A DNA stretch of 64,000 bases from Atrichornis clamosus (GCA_013400975.1 WBMZ01002998.1:62001-126000); one strand, 5' to 3'. Shown: positions 10,341-24,000, numbered from the stretch's first letter. Made by a program: numbers and translations. Notes: generated by a model from the sequence alone, not told the origin.

Positions 10341-12090
10341 AGAGTGGCTTGGGGAACGTGCTGGATGGGTAGAGGAATGTGTGCAGGAAAGATCAGACCG
10401 GACCATGAAACCCTCTAAGGATTGAAGGCTTCTGTACCTACAGTCTCCTTAAAACCTCATTTGATGTCCAAAAGATTTTACTGGTATTGGTCAAGCTGCT
10501 AGAGCTGCCTAAAATAGAGGTGGGACACACACGACTGAGGGTCTGACTGCATTGGCCTGAACCTATCAAGAAATTACTGGCTAAATCCTCTCATATTTTC
10601 TGTGTTGTTCTCCCTCTACCTGCCCCAGGAATGCATGTTACATGGGACCTCTCAGGCTGATGTTGTCACTCCTGCTAGAAGGATTATTTGCCCTATCTTA
10701 ACCTGTGCCATATTTCTTTTCATCTCTGGCATAATAAAGGATATGGCAAACAGTTCGTAATGTAATAAAGGAGGGAATGATTTTTCCTCTTTATTTTTAT
10801 CTGTACTTACTGTTGCAATATGTCAGCATGGCTATTCTGATAGGCCAAGAAAGAAAAGACAATGATTAACACCTGAAAGTTATATGTAATTCTAGCATTA
10901 GATTCTTACCTTTTACATTCAAATATCTATGAGCTATTTCTTTTTGGGTTCCAAGAGAACAAATTTTGGTTAAAATCCCTGAGGAGGTGGGTATCTCACC
11001 CATGTTGGATAATTTGGCATGACTTTGTCTTTGTTCAGATTAGAACCAGCATTGGTACTGCAGCCATTTCAGAAGCGATACAGTGGAGAAAAAACAGGTA
11101 TTCAACTTACACCCATGGCACAGTGGTAAGAGCCACTGTTGGCATCTCACTTTCACAGGCACCATATTTATTAGAGAATTTCTGCTTTTTTTGAAAATGC
11201 GCCTCACTTAATTCTCTGACAAAGTCATGGAGGTAGAGATATTGTTGCTCCTTTAAAGCTTTTAGACCTAGTGGAGAATGTGGAAACAATATTTAAGTTG
11301 ATTACCTATCATCTAAATCATGAGTTCCTTGCTTCACTCTGTATCCCTTAGGCTTGGAAGATGTAAAGACTGGATTCCAGCTTTAGGACTCCCTTTTGCT
11401 AGTTATCAAGGTGTGGAACAGCAGCAGCTGATGAAGCCAGGCACATACCTGGTGCACTTCCTTTCCCACTCCAAGTTAAACAGAGAAGGCAACTGGGTAA
11501 TTTGCTTCAAAACATTAGTGCAGAGCATCATGCTGTGGCTAAATACTTGCTCAAAATTCTTGTCAGGAAGTTTGCCTGAGCATTCCTCCTGTTTAATTTT
11601 TTTGCAAACTTTGAGAAGCACATGCAACCTATATTGATGGCTACTGATGTTCAGTTGCTAGTAGTTTTCAGTTTGTGTTTTTTTTAAACAGAAGGAACTG
11701 ATTGTTTTCATCAGCTACTGCCTGAGGGTGCAGTCATGTGAGCAGGCAAACTCAGCTCTTGGTGGTGTTCTCTCCAAGGAATGCTTTGCTGCAAGCCCTA
11801 TTCTTGCAGCCCTGTTGCTGCAAGAAACTACAAGAAGTGCAGAAAGTAGTACTTTCCTAGGGTTAGGTAGATGCTCTCCTGCTAAAGATTCTGCCCTTTG
11901 GATAAGACATAAAATTGAGATTCTGAACTCTTTCATATTTTTATAAGTGTCCCCTGACTCTCTGCTGGGTGTATTGCTTGTGCTTGTGCTTTGTTTGGGC
12001 AATTCCAAGTACTGTGATGAAGTGCAAGTAACTCAATGGGATTTATACGAGCTTATGAAGCGGAGAATAAAACCCATAGTTTGCACAGTA
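10341..12090. other. intergenic, no recognised gene
   Basis: Unique sequence without a recognisable repeat. A 177-base open segment on the minus strand (about 11106-11282) has splice-like ends and is listed as a candidate exon in findings. Confidence 0.5.
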
Positions 12091-12094
12091 AATC

Positions 12095-12150
12095 AATTTG
12101 TAAAGTGCTTTGGGATCTTTCTGGATGAAAGGCCCTATATAAATGTAAGC
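12095..12150 (+). repeat. fossil interspersed-repeat tail
   Basis: The string GTAAAGTGCTTTGGGATCTT followed by GGATGAAAGGCCCTATATAAATGTAAG matches a 3' tail motif shared by very old vertebrate retroposons (general form: AAAGCGCTTTG..GATGAAAGGCGCTATATAAATG). I recognise the motif but do not assign a family name. Such copies are older than the bird radiation and are sometimes retained as regulatory DNA. Confidence 0.55.
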
Positions 12151-13193
12151 CATGACCATTCATCATTATTGAATATGAAATAGAGGTATACACTCTATCA
12201 AGCTAGAAGCAATAGGCTTGGGCTCTTGATTGCTCACAGGACCCAATCAGTCATCAGATCACGACATAATGCAGCCAGAATAAAAAAAGAAAACCCACAG
12301 CAAATCATTCCTAGCAATGCAATTAATGGGCATCCAGTGTAAATAGGGATCTCAGTCAGGAAGACTGGGCTTTTCCCAAGCGGTAGAGTTGATGCCAGAG
12401 TGTTAGCAGAGGAAGGAAAGATTCCTCACCATACAGACCTATAGCAGCACACCATATACAGAGCAGTACACCATATAGACCTATAGCTTGGCAAGAAAAC
12501 ATTGTACCTATGCTTTTCAGAATTGGCTTTTCTTTTTCCATTTGGGAAATAGAACAGAAAATTGGTTTATATGGAAAGTGTTAGCTTCTGTTCTACAACG
12601 AGTCACAGAGATGTTTTTCATTTTTTGCACCAAGTTGTAGTCCTAATGCTGTCACACAAACTTGGTCACATGTAGCATCTATGACTCTTGCAATGCAACA
12701 TGAACATTCATGGCAGAGTATATAATCTATTTCTGCTGCTTATCCTTGAAAATACCAGCTGCTGTGATGTGCTCCATTTTATGACAATTAAGTTGAAGTG
12801 TAGGCTGCTCCAGTCCTCTGCTTCATGAGCCAAAAGAACTGAGGGCTTTCTTCACTTGTGCTAGAGTTCTTTCTGTCTATATATTTGCCTTCTGAGGGAA
12901 GGCAGTACCTTGCACGAACCTCCCCTCGTCCTCCTTTCAGTTGTGGTGATGTGTCTGTCTCTCAGACTATATTCAATATCCCATCAGAATTATGACTATA
13001 GGGAGGTGAAGGATCCTGAACAGTCAGCCTGCAGTTCTGGTAAACCTTGTGCACAAGACCTTCTGGCAGTCATCAGTGTGGCTGTGTTCAGCCACAGTTT
13101 CCCATAGCTTTGGAATCATGTTTGTGCTGATAGTAGATGAAACTCAGTAACTACTCGGCCTTGTCAAAGTGAGGCAAAAAAAATCAGAAATTA
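12151..13193. other. intergenic, nothing recognised
   Basis: No repeat family or gene recognised. A short imperfect duplication of ACACCATATA and AGACCTATAGC lies at about 12432-12486. Confidence 0.5.
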
Positions 13194-14115
13194 GAATCAC
13201 AGAATCTTTAAGATTTGAAAAGACCTCCAAGGTCAAGTCCAATCTTTGACCAAACACTGCTGTGTCAACTAAACCATGGCACTAAGCGCAGTTGTTTCTT
13301 GAACACTTTTAGAGATGGTGACTCCAACACCTCTATGGGCAGCTTATTCCCATGCTTAACAACCCCTTAAGTGAAAAACTTCTTCCTGATGTCCAACCTG
13401 AACCTCCCCTGGCACAGCTTGAGGTAATTTCCTCTGGTCCTGTTGCCAGTTGCCTGGGAGAAGAGGCTGATCCCCACCTTGCTGCAACCTCCTTTCAGGT
13501 ACTTGTAGAGACATAAGTTTTAACTTGAGCCTCCTTTTCTCCAGGCTAAACTCCCCCAGCTCCCTCAGCTGCTCCCTGTCAGACTTGTGCTCCAGACCCT
13601 CCACCAGCTCCATTGCCCTTCTCCAGACTTGCTCCAGCACCTCAGTGTCTTGTAGTGAGGGGCCTGAAACTGGACACAGGACTCGAGGTGTGGCCTCACC
13701 AGTGCTGCCTACAGGGGAAAGGTCACTGTCCTGGTCCTGCTGGACACACTATTCTTGATCCAAGCCAGGATGCCATTGGCCTTCTTGGCCACCTGGGCAC
13801 ACACTGGCTCATGTTCAGCTGCTGTTGACCAGCACCCCCAGGTCCTTTTCCAATGGGCCGCTTTTCAGCCATTCTGCCCCCATAGTGCTTTGAGGGGTTG
13901 TTGTGACCCAAGTGCAGGGCCTGACACTTGGCCTTGTTGAAACTCTTACTGTTGTCCTCCACCTGCTGATCTAGCCTGTCCAGATTCCACTGTAGAGTCT
14001 TCCTGCCCTCCATTAGATCAACACTCCCACCCAACTTAATGTCTGCAAACTGACTGAGGATGCACTCAATCCCCTTGTCCAGACCATTGATTACAAGGAT
14101 AATATCAGAGGAGTT
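13194..14115 (-). mobile_element. CR1 LINE with end of ORF2
   Basis: Minus-strand CR1. The 3' end is at the left (AATCACAGAATC, the reverse of GATTCTGTGATT). Moving right come the CR1 3' UTR (complement of CAGGAAGAAGTTTTTCACTTA and similar) and then the C-terminal part of the reverse-transcriptase ORF2, with GLDKGIECIL, the DRL and NKAKC segments and LHLGHNNP. The reading frame is broken by stops and shifts, so the long minus-strand frame at 13723-14286 is a CR1 relic, not a gene. The right border is where CR1 similarity fades. Confidence 0.93.
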
Positions 14116-14953
14116 ACTGAAATTAGCTGCAGCCCTGCTCTGTAAGGTGTATAGCTTGGTAAGGTGCTCAGGTTGTAAAACACACAGCCTGATTAATAAG
14201 CATAAGGCAAAGAGTAAGTGTATCTTTAACGTGCTTGCCCTCAGGGGAGATTTAATTCCTGCCTCTAGGGCTTGGCCATTCCACATGATGCCCTTCAGTG
14301 GAGATGGGAAGGGTGTCTTCTATTTTTCCTGTATTTGGGTGCAGCTCTCAGTTTCTCCTGCCTCTGAAGGTTATGCTGCAGGCCAACAGCAAAGCTCTTG
14401 CAAAGACTTTTTAGACTGAATTGAGTCATGATCACAGAGTGAACAGCAGGTATTGGACATACCATTAGCATTTTCTCATCAGAGATTAATTAATTGGTAA
14501 ATATCCATTTTAGGTCTTATCTCAGTAGGTTTCTGAGAACCTATAATAAAGGCAGCAGCTAATACTAAATCTGATAAATAAAGTAGAACCATGTTTTCTC
14601 TTCATTTTTTCTGTCTTTTCTTTGGGATGGGAATTACTTGCATGGCAGGATCTCAGCTATTTTGTTCTAATTTGTTCTTTTATGATTGAAAATGGTGCCA
14701 TTTCAAACAATCCCTTACACTTATGTCTGACAATACATATTCTAGCACTCTTTTGGTTTCCTTTGCTACACACTTTTAGGGTTTATCTCAAATCCATGCA
14801 CATGGATCCTCATAGATCCGCAAACTTTTATTTCACAGCTCTGAAATTCTTTTCTTTGCACCATAACATTGCAATTGCGTTGTTATTTCTAGCAGTAATC
14901 AATATCTTTTCAGTCAGGATTTTAATTAGTTAATGTAGCTAATTTTATCGTTT

Positions 14954-14975
14954 CTTGATTAATTGATTAATCAAG
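14954..14975. promoter_or_regulatory. 22-bp palindrome with paired-homeodomain-type site
   Basis: CTTGATTAAT, a two-base TG spacer, then ATTAATCAAG: two perfect 10-base arms. The centre reads TAATTGATTA, two inverted TAAT cores spaced by two bases, the P2-type dimer site of paired-class homeodomains. Binding is inferred from the motif only; it could be chance in an AT-rich stretch. Confidence 0.4.
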
Positions 14976-15179
14976 TAATTTTTCGCAGTACTTCTAAAGG
15001 TAATGTGTGTATAAGTACTCAGCTATAGGTTACTATTAATTATTGATTTTGTTTTAACAATGTCCTGATTGGCCAAATTCTACCAAATAGTTTATTCACA
15101 CTGAAGTCTTTAATACTAAATCTGCCATGGAGTTCTTTCAGTTTGTGTGAGTGGATGCTAGTCTTATACAAAGGTCAGA

Positions 15180-15180
15180 A

Positions 15181-15213
<33 letters not shown>
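15180..15213. repeat. (AT)n microsatellite
   Basis: About 13 uninterrupted AT units, followed by ACACATATATG. Probably length-variable between individuals. Confidence 0.95.
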
Positions 15214-16499
15214 TGTCAGAAAAAACAAAATATATACCGTAAATTTATTTTGTTTTTACACACAGATAATCTGTACAAGGCAGAGCAGCATAAAAAAGAG
15301 ACAGTGTTAAAATGATCAACTTTCCATTAAAACTCTGGCATGTCACAGGAACCATTTGGCAGCATAAACTTTCACAGTTTTTGCGTGCATCTGTTGTTTA
15401 GGCTGTGCATTCACATGTGCAAGAACATATCCTTACAGAATGCTGGTCCCTTTGCAAGGTAGTTTCTTGTATATAAGACCAATATATTTAAATAAGTCAC
15501 TAAGTGAATTTCCGTGTTTGCTGGCGGTCAAGCAAAGTTCTTTGGTTAAGACTATAACTGGAAAGCTTTACCATACACTTCAGCCAATGCTCATTGTGAG
15601 TGCAAATAATCCGGCAGCAGCTGTGCAGCTTTGTTGACAGAGTTTGTACCAGCCTCAGTACAGTTCCAAAGATATTACTAAATTTGTGTTAGCAGGTTTT
15701 GTAAATGTGTTTGTATTCATCACATTTAAATCACATTTAAATCACAGGTAAGAAAAGTGACAAAGACCTGCTTGGCCTCACTGCTCCTTATTGTGGTCTC
15801 TTCTCTGGAGAGCTAGACTGTTTTCTGCTACTCTCTTGACAAGAGAGGTCCTCTTTCCTCCCCTTCTCCCTCTATTCATTTCAACTCAGGGTGAGAAGAC
15901 GAGGGGAATGCTGAACTCCTGGCCTTTCCTCCACCCTTCGCCCCCCAGCCTCAGCTTTGAACTAGATACTATGAACCAGAGACCTTTCTTTTGCCCCTAG
16001 GTTAGAGACTGTGGTGCAAGGATGTGTGTCCTTTGCTCCCTTTGACTCTGGTAGCAAATACTTGGTCCTTGTTCACTCTCCCCAGTGGAGCTTAGGTGAT
16101 CAGGCTGTCCTGCTACATCTGGTCCATGAGGCCTCAGAGAGGGCAAAAGTTGTGGCATCTTACACAAACATGTAATGTGCAGATACTGCATTAGAAAAAA
16201 ACGTGGGGGAATACAATGAGTAAATTATGCCTAAATATGACCTAAATTGTCAGTTGAAAACAAATTCAACCCCTGCCCCCCATCTATTTTCTGTTCTGCA
16301 TGTGAAATGTATTTACTGCCCTTGAATTACAAATCACATGCTGATTTTGTGGTGTTGCTAAGGCATGTCAAAAAGTGTATGTTATTTTTGCAAGAAGTGT
16401 GGGTTAGAATCCATGTGGTTAGAGAGCAGCTCTGCAGTAAAGGACCTGGAGGGTCCTGATACACAAGTTGAAGATCAAGCAGCACTGTGACTTTGAGGT

Positions 16500-17045
16500 A
16501 GTGATGGCTGAGCACACACTAGGTTGCATTATTAGGATTTTATCCAGCAAGTCAAGGAGTGACTTTTCCCCTCTATTCAGCAATCACAAGACGGTACCTG
16601 TAGTCCTGTGTTCATTTTTGGGCTGCTTAGTACAGGTAAGATGTTGACAAAGCAGAGCAAGTCCAGCCAATGATAACAAAGATGGTTAGAGGACTGGTGC
16701 ACATGAGATAAAACGAGTGACTGGAAGACCTGAGTTTATTCAGCTGGGATGAAAAAGCTAAAGGAGGTCTAATTGTAGCCTTCAACTGCTTAATGGATAG
16801 TTAAAGAAAAGACAGAGTCACAGCAAAAGAATGAGAGGCAATGAATACAACCTGCAACAGGGGAGTTATGGTAGCTCTAAGGAAAAAGTTCTTCATAATG
16901 GGAGTGGTTACAGAGAGGCTGCCTTCTTCAGAGTCACAATTTGCTCTGAGCAGCCTGATCTAAGTTTGAAGCTGGGCCTGCTTTGAGCAGGGGTTTGGAT
17001 CAGGAGTACTCCAGTGTTTCTTTCCAATCCTGATTCTGTGATTTT
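16500..17045 (+). mobile_element. old, diverged CR1 LINE
   Basis: Plus-strand CR1 3' region, heavily diverged. Recognisable segments include GATGGTTAGAGGACTGG, GGTCTAATTGTAGCCTTCAACT, AAGTTCTTCATAATGGGAGTGG and the terminal TCCTGATTCTGTGATTTT. It has many indels and no coding potential. The 5' limit is uncertain. Confidence 0.75.
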
Positions 17046-17814
17046 AAGTGTGGTTTGTAAGACAGCTACACTAAATTATGCAGTGAATTAACTTGGAACA
17101 TGTCCTACCAGAACAAAACTAGTTCTTTGCTTTAACCAGAGAAGTGGGCGAAGAGCTGAATGAGGTACATGAGTTTTGGTCCTTTAGCCTTCTCTTGAAC
17201 TGAATCAGAAGAATATCCTGAAGAAAAGGCTCCCTGAAATAAACAGACACTTTGTTTGGTATTATACAATGGGTTTTTCATGATGGATGGTTGCACAAAT
17301 ATAAGCTGCCCTCATACACCTAGCTAATGATGAGCTTCCGTGGCATTAATTAGAATTAGAGGGGACAAGTGTGCCCCTGTGAGTTTATTTGCACTTGATA
17401 ACTACCTTGGAGAACTGAGCAGCATAAATGAGGGGTCGTTATCAGAGATTGAAGTCCCTGCTCTGTAAAACACCCTACTGAACAGAGAATGCCATGGAAG
17501 CCAGACTTGTAGTCAGACATTGTTTAATGTCTTCTTTATTGTTTTTGTGCTGCTTTATTCTGTCAGGGGGAGTATCAGAGTACCATAATCTTTCTTCAAT
17601 TCTGCTGACTGAGAGACCTTTTCAAAACAGAAATCCTGAAGGAGTTCCTGCAATTAGTGCTGAGCTTCAGGTAGTATGAGAAATGCATTTGTACTCTCTC
17701 TTTGTGAGCCTGTTTCCAAATGTTTGCTTATTTTTACTCATTTTATTCTTACTATTTAAAAACTAGTCTAGGTAGGACTTGGTCTTCTGCCAGCCATGGC
17801 CAGCAGTAAATACT

Positions 17815-18030
17815 GTGTATTGGGATATTCAGGTTAGGCATAGGGAAAACTTTCCTAGGGAGCCTGTGCTACAGTGAAGAACATTACCCACAGATACAGT
17901 GGAAGTTCAATCCTTGGAAGTTTTCAAGACTCAGCTAGACAAAGGCACAGCTGACTTGTTTGAGTGGTGGTAGAGGTCTCACTTCTTGACCGGACTAGAT
18001 GTCCCCCAAAATTTCCCTTCAAAATGCTTT
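17815..18030 (+). mobile_element. ancient CR1 LINE fragment
   Basis: Weak but ordered CR1 3' similarity: GGAAAACTTTCCTAGGGAG, a TCCTTGGAAGTTTTCAAGACT-like segment, CTAGACAAAGGCA, then GGACTAGATG. No octamer tail is left. This resembles the older CR1 lineages shared among reptiles and birds. Confidence 0.65.
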
Positions 18031-21000
18031 TATGAGGTCACTGCATCATGACAATTCCTCCTCTCTCAAGACCCCTGTTCTCCCAGGAAGAGCAGATCTG
18101 TTCATAGGGTAGGCAGGTGTCTTATATCAAACACAGCTGCAAGGACCGCTTGAGCTGAGACAGGTGCTGTGTGCTGCACCTTGGGGCTGGCCTGGGTTTG
18201 CTTGAGAAGGTGTGGTGTGAAGGGGCTTTAGTTGCTATGTTTGTTTTCTGCTGGGAAACTGCTGGCTTGCTGCATCTCCACATTAGCTTGTCTCCATTTT
18301 CTCACTCTGTGTGTCAGAGGCATGGAGCCAACAGTAGACTTGGGAATTACAAGAGAAGTCAGTGTGTGTTTCTCATGAACTCGCACAGCTCAGTCCTTTC
18401 TTCCACTTCACACTGGAGTTTTCTGCCTCAAGCTTAGACCCACACTGTGAAGATCAAACTGTAGTGGGGAGCAATAACCTGTTCCATGCCGGAGAGCAAG
18501 AAGAATATGAAGGATCCATGGTACATTCAGCCTAACAGAGAATTAATGACACTTGCAGCACTGTCTAGGCCTGCTGCACTGAAGATATAATATCTAATGG
18601 GAAGACTCCTAAGACCTGTATGTTGGAGACAACTAATTAAGCTGATAGATGACCTCTAAGTCTGCTTAGTGAAATCAGTGTTGGTTCCACTACAACATTC
18701 TTGTCTGAGTATGGGAGCAGATCCTTACATTTTGGCTGGTGCAGGTAGAGAACTGGTTTAAAATTAGATTTTGGTTGAACTGGTAAAGCTTTCCCATGTA
18801 TACAAGTGTTTACGTATTATTTTCAAGACTTCACTGCAAGGTTTATATGGATGAAAAAGTTTCACCAGTGACTGCCTGGATTATCAAAAACTAATTGTTG
18901 ACTTGAGCTTCACTGCAGTGGTGTATTGCCAAGGCTGCCAATTGACGTGTGCCTATGTACCAACTGAGTTCAAGTGTGCTTCCCCTTCGGCCCACCCCTG
19001 CCCTTGACTGAGCTGTGGAACAGCGCATGTGCAAACGCTGTCCTGCTTGTGACTGCACAGCCAGAACATTCAAAGGAAGGTGATGGAAATGTGATTGAGT
19101 GATTGAACTGAACAGTGCAGTGAGCACTGAAAGTTTGTCAGGCCTGAGGTTTTCCTCTTTAAAAAAAGAAAATAAATTCAAACATTGATGAACTATGGCA
19201 AAAAACCCCTAAACTTGTGCAAATATTGACAAGATTATGTTGTAGGAAACACAGACATTGAGACTTGGAGGCAGCAAAACAGTCAGCCTTCAAAATTACA
19301 CTGTGCATGTAGACCATGGGGATCTCAAATGCTGACATTAACAGCATATTTCACATATTATGGCCACAGGATTTGGTTCAGGTTGTTTGGGGTGATCCTG
19401 TCATGCTGTGTAACTATATGTGTGCTGGCATGGCAGACTTATGAACAGATCCATTTGTGCTGAAATACATGCCATGCTCACTGAATCAGTAATCACATTT
19501 TGGAAGCTCCCTTAAAGTAATCAGTTCAAGATAGTCTGGAATAAATCATTCCTTGTATGTACACACTCCAGCCCTGCCCCTCAGCTGGAAACCATCTTGT
19601 ATCACATTTTATGGAAAATGGCATGACTTAACACTTTGCACAGAAGCCAAAGCTATTCTGTGGCACATTGTAAAGCTGTTATCTGAAGTTATAGGTCAGA
19701 ACTCAGGACCTTTTCTATTTATACCACAGCTTTCTCAACATTGTAAACAGAGATAAGTTTTATGCCGACTTTGTATTGCTTGGGCATGCCCTGATTGATC
19801 CTTGAAACAGAGTCTCAGGACACACCACACCCTAATGGACTGTGTGGCCTGTTCCAGGACCTCTTCTGAAACTGGGCTTTTGGAACTATCTTCTTGCCCT
19901 TTTTCAGAAGTTTACCATGAGAGATAGTCTGTTCTTGGTGAGGTGTGAGCTTTCACCCTGATTGCCTGCAGAAAAGGCAGATGTACCTGATCTGTTATCT
20001 TCTGCTCTCTCCATGTGAGATCATATCTATTGCAGGTATGTCCAATTGAAAATTGTAATTATGGTTTTACACAGGAGAGCCAAATGTATTACAGTATGGG
20101 TCTGTGTGGATATCTCAGAACATCCTGCGTTAACCCACTTGACAGGGGCACATCACAGTTGTGAAAGTTTTAAAATTTTTTGTGTTTCCTTTATCAAATT
20201 AATCTGACTTTTAAAATAACATAATTTTCCCGTGATGTTGTCACAAGAGGGCAGAATCGGGGTTTGTACATGCAGTAACATTTAGCACAACTGAACAAAT
20301 TGCTGTGTATCAGCTGAGCTGTGGGAACAGCTGTGTGCACAACTAGCCTGCAGCAGACATGGGGTAATTCCACTTAACGCTGTCTTCTCCTAGGTTAAGT
20401 CAAATGACCTTACATTTATCACATGCCAGAAGCATGCACATGCTCAATTATCAAGCTAAGATTATATGCCATGGCTTCTTAAGGCTCAGTGACTTAATCC
20501 TCTATTTGAGCCCTGAAGGCTGTTTGTGTACCTTGAATAGGTATCTTCCCGAGGTATTTTTATAAAGCCAGACTGCATTGGCAGTCAGAGTAGCATATTG
20601 TGCTCTTTGGAATGCTCTGAAGAATCTGCAGCTCATTCTCTTAAAAAAGCTGGTTTTGGAAATCTGGGACTGTGTGAGTAGTCCAGTCCCAAGTGAGGAT
20701 GTTTTCGTCTGCTGGTAGTCCCCCTGCATGAACTGCCTCCATAACCATGGCTGTGTTATCTCTGCCATTGCAACAGTCTCAATTTAAGGGTGACTAAAGT
20801 TGTTGACTTTGATCTGTTTGACGTCTATGATAATCATACAGATCACTTTGAATTAATTCATTTGCAAATATATAATTCAGAAGAATTGTTGTGGTTTTGT
20901 TTCCCATTGTTAATGGACTTTGAAACTCTTTCATTTGTAAAGAAACCAGCCACAACATTGGAATTAATAAAGCACTCAGTGAGAAGTGCTTTAGTCTGTA

Positions 21001-24000
21001 TCTATCTGACCAGCTTCTAAGACAAGTTAAATGGATACACGTTTGTCTGTACATAGACAAGTCTTCAGATATGGTGGGGTTAATTCTAGAGTTAGTTTAA
21101 AGACGTGGACAATCCCCCAAGAGAATAAAGATTTTTCAGCTTCTAACTGACTGTTAAATAATCATTAGTAACAGCATAAATTGCATGTCGTCTGCTTTCT
21201 GGGTTGAGAACCATGAGGCTGTAGTCCAGTTAGGACCCAAAAATGTGTCCTTAAGATGGCTAAGTCTTTACTAGCAGCTATAGGAGGTGCTGCATATAGT
21301 GTTTTCCTACTGATCTGCTTGAACCTAGACATGAAAGGAAAAATAAATTAAAAAAGGATCTAAGTTCACAAAGAGACTTCACACTTGAGCTATCCAGGTT
21401 CCTGAATGCACCACATCATAACTGTTCAAATACATTCTTCCCATATTAACACCTCTTCTAGTTTGTTAAGCAGAACCTGTAAGACTCTAATATTATTGTC
21501 TTCTATAGTGCTGCACCCAACTACAACTGCAATCACGCTTATTCAAGAATCATCTCTAAGGACACTACATTGCATGGTCCCGTCATGCAATGGGGAGGGC
21601 CACTCAAATAGAGGTGACTTCTTGGTGGGATCTGTAGTGCCACTGTAGAGAAGAGGAGTTGTGAAGGATTTTACTCTGCTGAGGTAAATCAGGAGCTTGT
21701 CTTGAGAGTAAGTTGCTCTCATTCAGGCCGAGTTTAGGTGACCTCAGTCTGAATTATGGATATTTTTTCTCCTGTTTTCCCTTTCTCCCAGCTGCTGCTT
21801 AACACTTAGATGGCACTGGCTTGTTATCTGCTCCCCTTTGTGGGTACAGAGGAACCTGTGCTCTGTGTGTGTGAGCATGCATGTGTGTGTCTGGCTGCCT
21901 GTCATTACAGCACTAATGGAAATACTGCACGGATCACAACTCTCAATTAGCTCCTCGGGAGTTTGCTGTGACAGCCAGTTACTGAACAGCAAGGCCTGAA
22001 GGAATGAATTAATTTGTAGTACACGGCAGTTAGAGTCACAGTGTTAGCAATGGAATAAGACAGCAGTAGACCCTGATTAGACTTCGGCCGCATAGTGCAA
22101 GAGACTGTTACCTGGGGGACAGTCTCTCTCTTTTTGCCTATCACTCCTCCTGGGATTAGAAAAGATATTGCACCATGAATGAATGAGTTTAGAACTCTTA
22201 GTTTGGTTCTCGGAGTCACTGTCTGCCTGAGGCCGTTTGGCAGCCAGCAATGGGCTTTCATTCAACACAGACAAGGGCATGCTGCTCCCCTGGCCTGGAG
22301 CCAGGCCATAGCCACCAAGTGAGTGGTATTCGGAAGAGGTAACCCGATCTTTCTGTCATCTTCAAACAGCTCTCTTCATTATTAGTTCAGATAACCGTGT
22401 ATCACAGAGGGTGTCCTAAGGCTGCTGCACCAGCGTATGCTAGTGGCTTGCCTTTGCAGTGATACATTTATACACAGAGGAGCAAAACGATCTTGGTAAG
22501 ACAATCATGGGAGTCTTTTTAGACAGTCTGCAGTTTCCAGAGCTTCTATCCACAAACAGCCACATGTTCCCTCTACCCTGGTACCACCCTCTTCAAAGAT
22601 TTGCAGTCTCTTATTCTGTCATACACAAAGTCCTGTGTTTTATCAATTATGCAATCACTTTTTCTTAAAACTTGTTTTGAACATATTTTATAGAGATGGC
22701 TTAGTTGTGTGCAGAAAGGATTTGACACAGTGGACACCAGCCTTTCTCTTCCCTAGATTAACCACCCAGTGAGAACCCATGCAAAGCCAATGAAGTTTTG
22801 CATGTGGATACTTGTTTTAACTGGGTCGGATCTGACCTTCTGAACTGTATGACATGCAATGCTGGGAAGCAGGAAGGTGAAAATAGAGGAATGCTGGCAG
22901 AGTAGTCCTTTTGGAAGGTAAGAAACATTAAAGGAAAGTTGCTTTGAATTGTTTTCCTGTAGTGAATTTGGTGCTTCATAACAGAACTCTGCTGTATTGC
23001 TCTGCCAGGCTAAAGGAATATGCTAAGTACCACATAGGAATAAATGGCCTGTGATTTAAGTTCTTTATATTCTGGAAAGAAAGATTTCTGAATGGGGAGA
23101 GAAAGAGAAGTAGTTCACTGACAATGCAGCTCCTAAAGGTGTTTGTCCTCTGTTTATCTGTAAAAGGGACGTGGAAGCAGCACCAGACAAGTCTTTATGC
23201 CATCCTGGGTTTTAGGCACAAGAGGAATTTTTTGTTTTAACTGAATTCCCAAGAGTCATTCAGTCTGTGGTCCCTGCATTGTCAACCAACCAATGGAGCA
23301 GTTAACATTACCTTTATTAAGAGAAGGCAGGAAATCAAGCCCAAGCTCCTCTCAGCACTGATATCCTTGTAACTTGCAAGTCAGCAAAGTGGTCGTAAAC
23401 AGGTTTGCAGTTCTGGCAGTGCTCCTTCCGTGGGCAGTATTGAATTGGTGTGTTTTTATTTTCCTTCATTTTGAGTGCAAACAAAAGTCCAAACAGTTGA
23501 TCTTTTCCTCTTTGCAGCCTGTGGCACTTCCTTGATCTTTGTGTCTGCTGCTTGTATTAAATGTGTCCCTTGCTGCACGTTCTGGCCAGTAAGTGGTGCT
23601 CCCCCCTTCCTTCCTGCGGCTCCATTCTCTGCGCAGAGCTGAGAGTGCTGTCATGCATTGCTGGTGCTTTCAGGTGTGTCTCGCCCAGACAGGACGTCAT
23701 GCTTTGATGTGGTGTATCGATACAATAATGGTATTTCTAATGGGAGTCCTAATGGTGTGTTTTTAATGACACTTGCTGGCATTATCCTGTTGTCCATACA
23801 TACTGCTACAGAGGTCCTCGAAGAGGTTCCTCTGATGCAGGCCACCAGATGAGATGGGCCTCGACTGTGTTTACATGTGTAGTGTTGAAAGTGAAGAGGA
23901 GAACATTTATGTGGCTGGCATGGCTATAAGGAGACTAGAAATACTGGGAAAATGAGACCTTATGATATGGTAGTTTTTGGATCCACACATCCCAGTGCTG

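Larger units (their letters stand above)
14116..16499. other. intergenic, AT-rich, no recognised gene
   Basis: AT-rich unique sequence. It contains the palindrome at 14954-14975 and an AT microsatellite at 15180-15213, each listed separately. Confidence 0.6.

Noticed and set aside
13723..14286. 187-codon minus-strand frame as a novel protein
   Set aside because: Most of it is the CR1 ORF2 C-terminus plus antisense 3' region; motifs such as GLDKGIECIL and LHLGHNNP identify it as a LINE relic.
20790..21020. Plus-strand frame of 76 codons beginning with an acidic segment
   Set aside because: AT-rich sequence with Leu/Ile/Phe bias, no convincing splice borders, and an equally long frame on the opposite strand.
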